Shown in pieces: positions 12,580-25,680 of a DNA stretch of 64,000 nt (within the stretch, counting starts at the first letter, position 1; every line of letters starts with the position of its first letter). The stretch spans positions 16,190,872 to 16,254,871 of the forward strand of contig NC_079485.1 of assembly GCF_026230105.1 (NCBI RefSeq), read 5' to 3'. Position numbers and translations under genes: made by a program. A model generated the notes under the pieces. It had not been told where the DNA came from and did not search any database. It saw only the letters and a program-made list of their open reading frames with translations. The stretch is from Diorhabda sublineata. Its lineage: Eukaryota; Arthropoda; Insecta; Coleoptera; Chrysomelidae.

Positions 12580-13605
12580 AAGGTTAAAAATGCTAGTTCA
12601 AGTAGAATAAGGAAAAAATATACAGGGATAAGTATGTTAAAATTGGTATTGAACTGAATATTTATTTAGAACTGACTATTAGATAATACTTAAAGACCTC
12701 TTGAGCCAAATTTTTATACCCCTAAATTTAATTCTAAACTTGAAAATGTGTTTTTTGAAACTGTTGTGTTTCACGGTTTGCTATAAAAATTGAGGAAAGT
12801 GTCTGTTGTAAAAAAAAAACCGATTTTCTTCAGATTTTAGATATTATTTTTATTTTTCAATAATTTTTAGGTTATGAAATCATCAGATTTCTAAAACTTT
12901 TCTGCTCTATTTTGAAACTTTAGAGTTTCCCATGTTCAAGTTAACGTATTCTGACAACAAAGTGTAAATGAAATTAATACAATAATTATTAATTTATTAT
13001 TATATGGCCCAAAATTACAATAATTGAAGTTCTTATAGTTCTTAATATAATATTATCAATCTTCGACGCCATCTTTAGATCATCATCAGATAGTAAAAGC
13101 TTTTTATACATAAGATGAAATCCTAGAGTCTCTTTGGACCTTTTGGTGCGGTTTGAACTCTTTTGTTCAGGTAATGTACCAGAAACATGAGAAAATGGTT
13201 CATTCAACTTTTGAAAAAGTTCTAGTTTGAAACTGACAAGGCATTTGAAAAAAAAAATATGGATAAATAGAGGTTATTGGAGATCTGCCAAATATGACTT
13301 TCATAATATAAAGTATTATCGAGAAATAGAAAAAATTCTAGGCCCAATTTTGATACCCAAAATCAGATATAAAACAGGGTGGTTTTCTAATAAAAAAGGC
13401 ACCTCCATAAATTTTTAAAATTTTTTTGGCACAAACCGTAAAGTAAGAAAGTTTTTTGAGTTTAGGGGTCTAAAAATTTGGCTCCAGAGGTCTTTACATG
13501 TGTCCTTTTTGATAGCTTAATACGCATAAATATAGAGACAATTTTAACACATTCATCCCGCTATATCCTTTATTCAAAATTTCATTTAAAAGTTTTGTCA
13601 GGTAA
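12580..13605. repeat. Element with long diverged inverted repeats (about 150-bp arms)
   Basis: The left arm, about 12582-12732, pairs as reverse complement with the right arm, about 13455-13601. The best-conserved block is 12692-12723 with 13463-13494 (AAGACCTCTTGAGCC against GGCTCCAGAGGTCTT). Similarity continues outward through TACAGGGATA...TTAAAATTG on the left and its complement on the right. About 720 bp of non-coding AT-rich sequence separates the arms. It is probably a non-autonomous DNA element or foldback element. I found no clean target duplication, so the outer limits are approximate. Confidence 0.65.
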
Positions 13606-14114
13606 TCTGTTATATACATAAGACAAATACATTCTTGGGGGAACTGGGCCGATCCTTGGAGCTCTTAGATTCTCTTATTACAGTATATCACTTTTTATGG
13701 TCTCTAATGATCTTTTTTCTACATATTTTTATAAATCTTGATAACATTTAGTTTCTTTCATTCTGGTCTATTCTCTTATATTGTTGACCTTGTATATAAC
13801 ATTGATTATTCAATTTTTTAATGTCTCACTTGGTCTTCCTCCATTATTCTTAGTCATATTCTTGGTAAACTTTCCTTTATCTCTTTTAGTTTCTAATTCA
13901 CTACCTTTTTATATTCATTTTTATCTTTCAACTTCTATTAAAAATACCAAAAATAATTTTAGAAAAATATACATTCATTTTATTCTCCTCCATTTGTTTA
14001 TAGTATTTGATAACATAAGCAGTGTGATAAATTAATTATGATTAAGCATGTATCAAGTTTAAATTTGATAAAGTAAATAAAGTAGACACCAATAGAGTTA
14101 AGTAGTATTAAGTC

Positions 14115-14584
14115 GATACCACACGATGCGTCCGAAGCTTCCAACGTTGAACACTGGAATGATTGGATGCTTCATGCAGTTGTAGTGTGCATATCATTTG
14201 ACGGATGTTTTGCTTCCAACTATGGCATTTGGAACGTTGGCCAAGGAAAGTCGGTTTTTCTGACCTATGACAAAGGAGTTCCCAAATTGGAACACTTTTG
14301 GTACAACTACACACACTTCTTGTCCTCTTTTGTGAGAATGCTATGTGTTTTGTATGAAAAACTGAAGTTGTCAGTATCATCCAGTATATTTTAGAAGAAT
14401 TTATATCTGTTGTGTGCCGCTCATCACATTTTTGCCACATTTTCGTAAGTTTAGATAAGGATTCAGCCTTCGAACAATGTTCAGCCAACTTTGGAAGGTG
14501 AATGTTGACAGCCTTCCTTCCAATGTTCAGCAATATGTTGAAAGGTGAATGTTGGCACAAACATTGGACGCATCATGTAGTACC
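14115..14584. mobile_element. MITE-like element, about 470 bp
   Basis: The left end GATACCACACGATGCGTCC and the right end GGACGCATCATGTAGTACC are inverted repeats. Further CCAACGTTGAACA-like motifs recur in both orientations inside. It is too short for a transposase, and its open frames are chance. A TACCACA terminus with a short duplication would suit a PIF/Harbinger-type MITE, but I could not fix the duplication. Confidence 0.6.
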
Positions 14585-14657
14585 AGCTTTAGATGTTCTC
14601 TTTCAACTCATGTATGCATACTTTATTTATTAAATTATATATTAATGAAACACTTAC

Positions 14658-17024
14658 ACGTGACTTCCCATTCTGATTTAGATAAGGTTCCAATTGTTAT
14701 GTCATCTCTTCTATGTTGTTTAAGAAATTCCTCGGCATGTTGATAATCTGAAGGATCTGTTCCAACCAAATTTGAGTTATTTGTAAACGGATAAATTTGT
14801 AAACTTCTCATATTACTTAACAAATGTCTTCCTTCATCTTTCCATCTTTGGAAATAATCATGAAATTTTTCAGCTTTCACTAGTTTTAAACCAAACCTTT
14901 TTGCTAGTTTAACTAGGGTAGGAAAATGAACTAAAAATTCTGGACAATTTACAACACCGTCAAGTTGGAAATTGTATTTAGCACCAAATAAAGGAGGCTT
15001 GTTAATGTCAAAATCAATTGAAACTTCGTAAACATTGTTTCCAAAAGTATTGCTTTGGGCCCTCTTGGCCCTAGCAACAATTTCATTAGCATCAGGTATT
15101 GTGGCTATGAAATATCCGCCTAAAAAGTAATTTAATTTTGTTCTATATAAATAATAAAAACAGGAGAATGAAAAATGTACAGTGTAACCACAATGTGCTG
15201 AGTTGACAAGTGTAAAACTAAAAGAAATTGTAGATCTGAGTTTTCTGAAACCATTTTAGTAAATAATCTGTTTTTAACTCTTCCTTTTATACTGGAAATA
15301 GATCTCTTTTCTATTAAAATGGAATAACAAGAGACATAAATATGTCTAAAGGGTTTCAGTTATCAGTATTATGATTTTTTTAAGGGAAACCAAAATTTGT
15401 GTAAATAGCACCAGAAGCTTCCTAAATCTTTTCAAATTTTACAAATTAAAATGGAGTGCTCAGAAATGGCATTGGATGTGGTTATCTCAAAAAAGTGTTT
15501 AACTCACTTTTTAAGCCCTGTTTGTTGTCATTTCCAGTAGATTCTAGGCTAAGGATTGAACTACCTGGGTTAAGACATTCTACTGCATTTTGCAATATGC
15601 ACTCTGCATATTGGGAAAGGCTTTCAAAACTGCAATGGAAAGCAAACTGGCAGCTAACTACAACAACTTTATGTTAACCAACCCTAGAGAGGAATCAGTG
15701 GGCTTTCTAAAAAGAAGGGACACACATTTTTTTTAATAAATGAAAAAACTGATAGAAATATATAATTTTGGATAAAAGGTAAGATCTACTATAAACCCCA
15801 TTATAATATTTTATACAATAGATCATTTTACAAGTGGCACTTTTTTTATAATAACAAATAAAAAATATTTTCTTAAAAATTATCAATCTGGCTATATACT
15901 AAGTGACAAAACTGTAGAATTACAGTCAAAATGAGTTCCAAGCAGGATTAAACCTGTCAAATCAGACACATATTTAAATAGAAAATTTTCACAGAATAAT
16001 CACGAGAAATTTAATTTCATTAAGAAAACCATATAATAAATATTTTATTTGTTGACGTTCAGTTCCAAAATATGAAAACACAAGTCAACTAAATTTCTGT
16101 TGTGAATCTACAGAAAATAAAATTACCAAAATCTCTTAAATCTTGTGAGGTTTGAGATCATCTGTAAAAATAGTAAATTATTTCTTGCAAAGGATTGAAC
16201 TACCTGGGTTAAGACATTCTGCTGCATTTCGCAACATGCACTCTGCTTGGGGAAGGCTTTCAAAACTGTAATGGAAAGCGAACTGGCAGCTAACTAAATC
16301 AACTTTTGTTGATGGATCTGAATACTTTTCACGTAGTCTCATTCTAGTGCTATCACCAGCTATATATTCAATAGAATAAATACTTGGACCCCTCTCCCTA
16401 CTGAAACGACTTTTCATATCAGTGTATCTAGCTTTACACTGCTCAAGTGACACATCGGCTATATCACTGCAAATAAGATGAGTTATACTCCCTAAAATAA
16501 AATTTCATTCATATAATATTTATTTCATTTTAATCCAATCTACCTTTTTTCCATTTTAGTAAGTCTCCTCCTTTACCGCAACACATATCGTGTACTCTGA
16601 TAGGTGCATTGTGTTTCTTGGTATCCTTAATTTTCGTTAAATATTCATTAATAAGCATACTTTTTATCCAATTATGGAAATTTCTCAAGTAGACAATACG
16701 AGACTTTAACCTTTCTTGTATTCCCTTTTCTTCCAGCTTATTGTAATGATTTGCTACAACGTCTGCATAACCTTTATGCAGTTTAGGCTTGATAATTTCT
16801 TCATCTTCCAGTTTCCTCTTAAGGGTCTTAATTGGAGTGGTTTCTTTATCAACTGATTTTGAAGATTCACCCTCCATTTCCTCATTTTTGTAAAATTCTG
16901 GTTCCTTACACACTTCTTTATCATTTTCAGAAGTTTGGTAATTATTTATTTCTTGATAATTTCGTGAATCCGCATCAGCAGCTACAATCACTAAGGCCTG
17001 TTCCAATTCATTAATTTCAGTCAT
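14658..17024 (-). CDS. RNMT: mRNA cap guanine-N7 methyltransferase, last exon not found
   Basis: Three minus-strand exons with consistent phase-1 junctions: A 17024-about 16544, B 16491-16204, C 15119-14658. They encode about 410 residues (human RNMT 476). Exon A has a polar, charged N-terminal tail, then the SAM-binding loop RVHDMCCGKGGDLLKW. Exon B has a CSDIADVSLEQCKARY-type segment and the FAFHYSF motif. Exon C has GGYFIATIPD, the DGVVNCPEFLVHF region and GTLSKSEWEVT. The enzyme methylates the 5' cap guanine in the nucleus. Exon C ends at a strong GTAAGT donor (14657-14652). Reading through adds only a few residues to a stop at 14635 and loses the conserved family C-terminus, so a short last exon probably lies further left, beyond a MITE. 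The gene is divergent from SMG8. Confidence 0.88.
15549..15665 (-). pseudogene. Duplicated remnant of RNMT exon B inside the next intron
   Basis: Positions 15549-15665 closely match 16190-16310, the 3' end of RNMT exon B and its donor. Both contain TTGAACTACCTGGGTTAAGA on the plus strand, and similarity continues through the segment encoding the FHYSF region. The copy has small indels (GCATATTGGGAAAG against GCTTGGGGAAG) that break the frame. It is a local partial duplication within the intron between exons B and C and is probably not spliced in. Confidence 0.8.
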
Positions 17025-17430
17025 ATTTCTATTTATAAGTTATTATATAAACTAAAATATTTATAGTGAATACGTTTTTATTCGAACAGTTTACGTACTT
17101 ATATAAAAAGCTACTAAATAGGTTATATCTTATGTCATTTATATAGCGTTATTTCTTGAGGTGCGTTTTAATGTTAATAAATTTATGGTTATAAGAAATA
17201 TTATTTCAATTCAAGGTAGTACGTAACTCAGTCAGTTTCGATGATCTTATTAATTTTATAGATTTTTTTCAGATTTTATCACTTTATAAAATGTGATTTT
17301 ATATTACTTTAATCAACAGAAACCAAAAAAACGCGCTTATTTGACAAAACTGTCAGACAGTTTTATTTGGAGGTTATAATTTAGTATCAACATTAGAAAA
17401 GTTTACAATTATTAAAATTATACATCGAAA
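17025..17430. promoter_or_regulatory. Shared divergent promoter region of RNMT and SMG8
   Basis: The two start codons (17024 minus, 17431 plus) are 406 bp apart and face away from each other. The interval is AT-rich with no transposon I can recognise and no obvious TATA box at either end, as expected for housekeeping genes. A bidirectional promoter is inferred from spacing alone. Confidence 0.5.
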
Positions 17431-20400
17431 ATGCGAAACACATTTTTTCTTCCAAATTTAGATCAACTTTTGTAAGTATTATATAACTTTTAACTCAATT
17501 ATTTCAATCCAGCTCTGTCTTCAGTGATGTTTCCGGCATCTCGTGTGATAAAATTGTTGTCGTTTCAATAATTGGAAAATCTTCCTACAACTCTTTGGGA
17601 TTAAAAGTTAAATCAATTGGACGGGTGATTTCTTCTAAGGAATATGCTAATGGACAAGAGGTACGTTCAACTATTAGAAAATAGTGTTTTTATTGTTTTT
17701 TTTAGTGTGTTATCGAGGGTTCTTATGATGAAGAAAATCAAATAGTTTACCTGCATATGTGTACTCCCCTGGATGCAGATTATTTTGTAAAGGAATATTC
17801 TAATATATCAAAGAAATGTGAAATATTGTGCGGCTGTGATGATTTCTTAGCAGTATATGATGAAATTAAAAGTATATTTGCTAGATATTTAGTTCTGCTG
17901 TTTCACATTAGTCACATTGTTATATTATCTCATCCAGTATGCAATGTAGATACCAATTATATTCAGTATTTTAAAGCTGTAGATTTATTGAGGTAAGTAA
18001 TACTTCTAGATTTTAAATTTCAAATTTAATTAGTCATTTTTAGTCAAAAAGTATTCGAGAAGATAGTGGATATTTTAAAATCTATAGATACAATAAGTCA
18101 AGAATGGGTATCTGCTGGTAGATTCTGTACTCCTAGGTTAATATTCTATTTTGAAAAATGTCCTTCAAACATTACCAATATCAAAAAATTAGAACATAAT
18201 TTGGAAGACAAAATTTATTTTGTACTAAAGAAAACTAGGATTATAAGCACTTCAGGGTAAAATATAAGAAACTATATAGTTTGATTATTCTATATTGAGG
18301 TGTGATTTAAGGTGTTCCTTGTTTTCGATTCCACCCAATAACGAATTTGTCTATATAGAAGAGGAATTAGGACCTTATGATAAACTAGGAAATATGGTTA
18401 GAAACCTCCTAATGGATTGTCAACCTGGCGGCGCTTTGCAACTCGAAGTTCCATATTCTAGTCAGCCAAATGGAGGTAAAAATTTCAAAAAATTCATGCA
18501 CGTACACATACAACAAGCAAGAACTAAAGGTTTTGACGATACAGTCAGTTCTGGCAGACATCAGCATTCACAAAATACTCATTTTGAGGTTTGATACATT
18601 TTTATTAAAAATAAAATGATTTAAAAAGAAATATTTTGTTTTTATCATTTCAAATAACATTTAATTTTTTCCTTAAATATCTAATAAATTAGTGATAATC
18701 ATTATTTTTAAACTGTTTCAGCTTCCAGTCTTGAAACAATGGATAGAAGCTACAAAAGCAATTTACAAATTCATGTCAAAATGTAAATTAGTGAATTCGC
18801 TATGTACTGATACTCGTTTTTCAGAACAACGTTGTTTGAAAGTCCTTCCGCTAGCACTAGCACGATATCAAGAAGGCTTACCATCTCATTATGCCAAAGC
18901 AGAACATAAAGCTCGATTGTCAGTGGCATTGTCTTTATTTAAAGCACAAGCACGTGGTCCTGTTTTTGACAGATATGCTGCACAGCTAGAAATGGATTGT
19001 AAAATTCATTGGAAAAATGGTAGGCAGCAGTGCGAAGTTGCTTCTCTAACTGGTAATCCCTGTAAACTCATAAAACATTCCAGTGATCAGGAACATATGA
19101 GTGGATTCATATATAAAGGTAGCTCCATCAAACTGTTTCAGTCAAAAAATTTTTGTTATGGTTGATTTCAGCTATTTGTGATTGTGGTCGCAAAGTAGGG
19201 GCCCGTGAAGATCCTTATAAGGAAAAACAAGCCAACTACACATTTTACCAACAAATTTCAAAAGAATGTCAGTGTTCAAAATTAGAAAGAATCCAGTTTC
19301 CAGTACTTCAATCGACTTCAAAATTTGCTTCTGAAACTGATGAAATTTCATCATCATCAGAAAAATGTCTAGATGATTCTGAAAGTTCATCTAAAATGTT
19401 AACATTAAATTCCCCTATTGGAATGTTACCTTCATATTCTTCATGGTCTTTGGTATGCTTAGGAGCATCCTCTTTATATAGTCACAATTTAGGTAGGAAG
19501 ATTATAAAACAAAACAATAAAACAAAACTATAAATGAAAATCTTCTCTGTTTTAGGTCTGTCGGAATCGCATCATCCAGGTTTTCTTAGTTCCACAAACT
19601 ACCTACTACCGTGGGATGTTACTGTATTCTCGGAATCAAAACAAAATTGGCCACATGTCAACAAATATACAATAAGAGGAAGAAGAGGGCGTTCATCTGG
19701 CAGCTTACCCCAATTTACTGTTAAAGTATTTATTGGTGTTGAATACGAATGTTCATCAGGACACAGATTTATGTTGTCAAGTCCAGACAGGATGTTAAAA
19801 GCAATGTCTGGGGGTATAGTAAAAGATACAGGATACAAAGTGGCTGAAAGTGATATGCCCCTTTATTTCCCATGTGCCTGTAGAGCTGGTAAATTGGCTC
19901 AGTTGATGAGGTTGCATGTTGTAACACCAAAGGCTCCTGTACATTGTACTTTGAATCCAAAGGTAGTACTTTTACTTTTAAAACTAGGTTAGAAATAGTG
20001 AGGGACATGCTTTCTTTTTGCATTTTCTTATTTAATTGCTTTAGTTTTTGTTTCCCTTCTCCTAACTTTGTGATTCTTTATTTTTACACCTGTTTAATCT
20101 CACAAACAACTAGTTTTAAGGGAAACGTTACTACATATATGAATTTCTTTCAAAGTGCCTTATAATTGTTTACAGATGGTGTTATTCAAAATAATCCACA
20201 AAAAGCATGTCCAAATAAAATGGCTGTAGTAATGAAATAATTAAGAAAACTGTAAATCTACTTGAATAGTTTGTATTATGAATTTACTATTATAATTATT
20301 GTGATTATTTATCAATATTCAATGGAAAATTGGTATTAAAATACTACATTAAAATAATTTAAACAACTTATTTTTACAATAACTGGGATGACTTTGCAGT

Positions 20401-20830
20401 TAAAATATGTTGATATATAAATAAAAAGATCTAATACAAGGACTATACAACCTCCTACAAGAAAGAAAAACCAAATTCTCCTTCTGTACTTCCCAGAGTT
20501 ATCGACCAACATTTTCCCACTTCCTATCAACCTCAACATCAATATCGTGATGTTGAAAATATATAATACAAGTAAAATTGATGATAGCAATAGCAAAGAA
20601 AAAAGCTCGAAGCTATTTACCTAATGTGATGTTCATGAATGTAGGTTCAACCTGCGACTGGTGCTCCTGTTTTCATACCTACCCTTAATGGTCCAACGAA
20701 ATTGACACAATCCGCTTACTGGATCATGCGACTTCCTTATGTCTACATCTCAGAAAAAGAACATTATGGTGTGAATCCAGCTGCTAGATTATTACAAGGA
20801 GTTTTCGGAGTAACTGAAATGGATCAATGA
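17431..20830 (+). CDS. SMG8: Nonsense-mediated mRNA decay factor SMG8
   Basis: Nine exons whose phases all agree: 17431-17471, 17513-17660, 17706-17992, 18044-18256, 18312-18588, 18722-19118, 19172-19492, 19556-19962 and 20645-20830, about 758 residues. SMG8 pairs with SMG9 on the SMG1 kinase and restrains phosphorylation of UPF1 in NMD. The N-terminal GTPase-like fold includes KIVVVSIIGKSSYNSLG. Conserved middle and C-terminal blocks include LPLALARYQEGLPSHY, HMSGFIYKG, CDCGRKVGAREDPY, PGFLSSTNYLLPWD, GVEYECSSGHRF and YWIMRLPYVY. Vertebrate SMG8 is longer (about 990), mainly from N-terminal and loop insertions. The start is the only ATG preceding the conserved region, with a 41-nt first exon. 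Introns are 40-130 nt except the last (682 nt). The frame is intact. Confidence 0.93.
20336..20596 (-). other. Open frame with two membrane segments nested in SMG8 intron 8
   Basis: A minus-strand frame of 86 codons lies wholly inside the last SMG8 intron. It has two strongly hydrophobic stretches flanking a short basic loop (GKYRRRIWFFF), followed by more hydrophobic residues. I do not recognise the sequence. AT-rich DNA readily gives Leu/Ile/Phe-rich chance frames, and the first codon is not a clear ATG in good context. It is listed because it is the only coding-like feature in this unusually long intron. Confidence 0.2.
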
Positions 20831-23800
20831 ATTAATAGAATCATAAAAAATAACGTATGAAATTGTGGACTTAATTGTGTATTTAAATTGATAAATTTAA
20901 TTGTTGTTTTTATTAGTTCTCTCCGTGGGACTCTTTATTAAAAATATAATATACAATAGTTAATCTAAATTATACTTACTTTATTTAACAGTCTATTTAC
21001 ACTAATCTTGTACGCCATATTTAAGCATGTAAATATTCTTCTTAATAAAAATTTTTACTCCAATTTTCTTCAAAACCTTGTACAACTTCAGTTACCGATG
21101 TCTTGTATCTTGATTTTTTTCATTATTAGCTGTCAAAATTTGTTTTTACTGTCCTTTTAAACTTAACCTTCAAATGTTTTTCATTCGCGACCATAAAGAC
21201 ACTAAATCCCTTGTAAATCTGTAGTCTACAAATCTAATCAATTTCCACCCAAAATACACGGTATAATGAAAAAATTAGTAAATTGTTTTAACAATTGCCT
21301 CGTAGCTATAAATTTTAAATGTATCTGTAACAGTTTCTTATTCAAAATAACTGAATTTTCCTTTTCAATTCATTTTTGCTGACAATACATTAAACATTTT
21401 TCTGAGTAATTTCATTTAATCGGGTAATTTATGAAATTTCACTCAATTCCCATACTATGCTAACGATTTGGCAACTCAGTCAAATTATAACAAAATATAT
21501 CATACTACCTATAAAAACTTTATTGTTTGTTAAAATGATATTCTCAAATTTTCATTTAGTTATTATTTGACGTACCCTGTACAATGAAAAAATTAATTAT
21601 TTGATTTATTAACCCAACCCAAGATATTTCATTTTTGCGAACAAATTTTACGGGGCGTATATTGTAAACGTGAGTGCGTCCCTGTGCTCGAGCACATGGT
21701 AGAATGACCCACATTTATAGTGGTTGTAATTCCTAATCAATTCATTGTGGTTCGTTCTGTGATGTGTATTGTTTTAATCGAAAAATTTTTAGTATAATTG
21801 TAGACAAGGAGAAATTTAGAAATGTATTTTATATTTAAAAATTTTTAAAATATTTATTCATCTTATTTATAATATAAGTAAGTATGTTTAGAATCTTCAA
21901 AAATAGAATAGCGGCAAATATAACCTCAAAATAAAAGGTGTTATCGACGTTGTCACGTTTCAGGTAAACTGGTTCCTATTTATTAGTGCATTTAATTGTA
22001 AAAACGGTTGATGAGAGAAAATGAACAGTATCGTAATTTAAACTATTTATTTTTTTCATAATACATATGTTGAAATGTCAAAAAACATGAAAATGATGTT
22101 CAAAATATTAGCCCGCCTTTTGCAGTTGAAATTATATCCCTTTTTTACATTTGATGGCCAAATTTATCTTGAAAATAATCATTTTTATATTTTCTTTAGT
22201 TCGTGGTTCATTTACTACCTTCAAATTTGTTTCTAAAGAGGTTTTCAATTTATTAGATTTCTTATTAATCTTTTTCAGATTCTATTTAACATGTTTACAT
22301 TTTCCGACTACAAATAGACCAGTTTTTTTACTTTTTAATGTTGATTGTCGGCGTCAAAATTCTATATTTTCAACCTTGGAGCATGTAATTATAATGTTTA
22401 TTGAATATTATTTGCATCATAATTTGAAGACGAAGCGCGGGGTGTTACAAATAAAAATTTGAAAAATTTAATGGATAACCATAAAATAAAAACAATTATA
22501 AATAAATGAAAATAAATCAGTTACGATTTTTTCCCCAGACGTTTATTTTTGTTATTGATCCCACTCGACCACCAAAACCTAACCTTGAAAACTTCATACT
22601 TTAACATTGTTATTAACAACGAAACGTTTTAAGAAATTCATATCTTTATTTTAAAACCGATTTCATAAACACAATTTACGTTAATAATGTTTCCTAATCA
22701 TTTTATGATTTCATATTAGATTTTAAAGTGTATACAAATCGTCTGAAACAATTGTATGTTTGACATAAATTGTAACAATGAGCAATAAAGTTTAATTTGG
22801 TGGATAACGGTAATCCTAGAATATAAATCTTAATTTAAATACTACTTTATTTTTTTCCACATAGAGACCTTTTTTTTCTTGTTGATCTCATTGTATTTAT
22901 TAGTAAAAATGTGGCCTCCTTAGATTATTATTTCACCCTCTCAGTATCTATGTATATATCTACCTATGTAACGGAAAATTTGAAATAGATTTTACCCCAC
23001 TTTCAAACGTCAGATTAAATTAAAATTTGCACACTTATAAAGGACCGATGATATGATAATTTAATAAATTATTACCACTACCAAATACCGTTTATTACTT
23101 CACAAATATTCCTCCTAATCATTCTTAATTTTATTTTAGTTTCAATTATGGTTTTGTTTTTATAATCCACATTATATGCGTTAGTTATTTTGCCAAATAA
23201 CCTTTTATTTTTATTATAACTTTGTTCAAATAAAGCAACATTTAAGGAAGAAGATTGTTAAACAGTTTCAACAAATTTATTTATATAGTGTCTATAAAGT
23301 TGATTATTCTAATTTTTTATCTTTAATTTAAATCGCAATTAGCATATTATAGTAATTATAATCGTATTATATATTTAATAAGATAAGTTTAGGTTACTAA
23401 AAATTACATGAATCACTTCCACCATATTCTCCAGATATGGAGTCTAGTTGCTGTTTTCTATTACTAAAGTTTATAAAAAACAGATATTATGAAAAAACGA
23501 ATTATCTAATTCCATTAACGTTTAAATATGTGTTTTGAAAATTCTGGTACGGAAACGCAAAAAAATAATGAAAAAGAAAAATAAATTTTTGTATATTTAT
23601 GACTTGATAATCATGTTTATTTACACTATAAGTAGTAGTAAAACAATTTATAAATCTGGTACGAGTGGCAAGGTCAGTTTAATCATTTTTATTAGATACT
23701 ATTTATACAGGAAAGTAATCAAGGCCATCGAGATTTTGATGCGGTATAGGTTAAAATGGTGATGTCTTTCAGCAAACTCCTCGTAATGTTGTTCAAGGTC

Positions 23801-25375
23801 TCCAAATATTTTCCTTTTACCCATCTCGGAAGTCGGGGCTGTATACCGAGTGAATGAGCATATTGTCGTGGTGAAGCCTCCAAGAATCCTTGATCTCAGC
23901 TTGAAGTGGTTGACTCTTTGTTACCGTACAGGATGAATAAGAAAAATGCATCCTTGAGGATAAAAAGTCACGCGAAAAGGTGATGTCTAATAATAATAAT
24001 TTGCTGTTTCCTCTTGCCAGAGATTAATGATAATCTGATGGCTAACAAAGATTGAGTTTTGAACTTTAAAAACTACAAGAAGAATGTGAATAAGGATCCG
24101 AACCCTCGGTGCGACAATTGCAAAAAGTATCAGTAAACATCAGAGACAATACTGTTTATCTGCACAATAATAATCAAGTGCGCCACATCATTCATCAGAA
24201 AATGGCAAACAAGTTCGGTTTTCTCAATACCTATATACCGTATTACAAGTACCAGTCGGAGAAGCTTGAAAATCAAAACTTTGGGTCCATTATCACCGAT
24301 AGACAGTGAATAAATAACAGACTTGATATAGTTGATGATCGCGGATCTTACAATGAGCTTAGAAACGACATTTGAATTATTGTGTTATAGAAAACTCAAA
24401 TTTAGCAATATATTTGGTTTCTCTGGCATTTATAGTTACTTCACAATTCATTATCATAATTCGAATAAATAGGACACTCCACTCGTTTTCCTCGTGGTGA
24501 CTCGGTAAGATACGTCATCAGCGCGAATCGCCTGGCTAGAGAATTAGTTCGTTCAAATAACTACACCAAATAAAGTCTGCCAAAAGGAGAGAAAATACGG
24601 AAACAGTAGTGTATTGCAGTAGAATTTGACCTCCCTGCGATACCTTTGATTTTCAAAAACTTAACGACACTGTTGATTTCGACCTATAGCATTTTACAGA
24701 AATCAAAGCTGGTCCTTCGCTTCGTAGATGCATCCAATAGCTTGCAGCCTCAAGCATTTGCAACACAATGGTGACATTAGACACTTTGTACCACAGATAT
24801 CTTTTCGTTACAAATGAAAGTAATATGGCACGATGTCTGATGAACCTTATGTTCAGTGTAAATCCGACTTTCACTTCCTTCTTCAGCTGCACGTATCCTA
24901 TTGAATTATCGCCATAAGTATAAACACATTTTCAACTAAAAAATTGTTTTTCTTATATATACTGGTTTATCGCATTTAACGATATTGTACAGTATAAAAT
25001 TTATGGGCTAAAGATAAAAAAGGCGTATTATTACTATTAATAATAATGAACAACACCTTGAAAATAATTGATAAAAAATTGAAACTCATTACAAATCGTA
25101 AATAACTACTATAATCAACTATTTGTCGTAAAAATAGCGAATAGTCACCCTATCCAGCAGTATTTTGTAAAACCGGTCGGCCGCTCTTCTACACAATCGA
25201 TGCTGATGACGTAGTAACTATTTCGAACGTATCTTGGGCGGAATAAAATTTATCTAGACTTTCAAAGTTCATAAATTTGTTAATACTAATCCTATCGACT
25301 TAAAGTGAACAGCAGTATTCTTATTAAATAAAGTTGTGTCTAGAGAATATACTTTTTTTGAATTTACCAAGCCAT
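20831..25375. other. Intergenic AT-rich region
   Basis: About 4.5 kb between SMG8 and the next recognised feature. The open frames here (for example 22151-22462) are Phe/Leu/Lys-rich and look like by-products of base composition. The segment 23770-24900 is less AT-rich and may be old transposon sequence, but no domain is recognisable. Confidence 0.5.
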
Positions 25376-25379
25376 TGAG

Positions 25380-25680
25380 TTTGAACAGATGTGGCACAGC
25401 AAAAATGTGGAAATAGTCTCAGTTATTATGTGTTGGAGTGTTGCCTCTCCCCATATTCTCATATTGTGTCCGTTGACTTCTGCTCTCAAATGGAAAGTTT
25501 GTTTGTCATTAACCATCTATCGTCTGGTTTTGGACTCACAAAACTCAACACCTTAATGCGAATCTGTTAACAAGCGGAATCTGTACAGTTTCATACGCAA
25601 ACGTGACAGAAATCACGCCAGACAGTTGTCGAAGAAATGTTCCCTACCAGCATGTCGAGTGGATTTTTGCGGGCTGCGGG
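25380..25680 (-). pseudogene. DDE transposase fragment (Tc1/mariner superfamily)
   Basis: The minus strand, in several frames, gives pieces resembling insect IS630/Tc1-mariner-type transposases: an LRMKLYRFRLLTDSH-like segment followed by FHLRAEVNGHNMRIWGE. This matches the family pattern of a FHLNG.VN..N.RIWG block after a KPYK...L segment. Stops and frameshifts are frequent and no terminal repeats were found, so this is an old fragment. Confidence 0.5.

Noticed and set aside
14108..14560. 150-codon minus-strand frame as a gene
   Set aside because: It fills the MITE from end to end with no transposase or other motif.
22151..22462. 103-codon plus-strand frame
   Set aside because: Phe/Leu/Ile/Lys-rich, no motif, no promoter or splice context; expected by chance at this base composition.
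23770..24310. Possible mariner remnant (HHDN-like reading on the minus strand)
   Set aside because: Only a handful of residues fit, and no second motif or terminal repeat was found.
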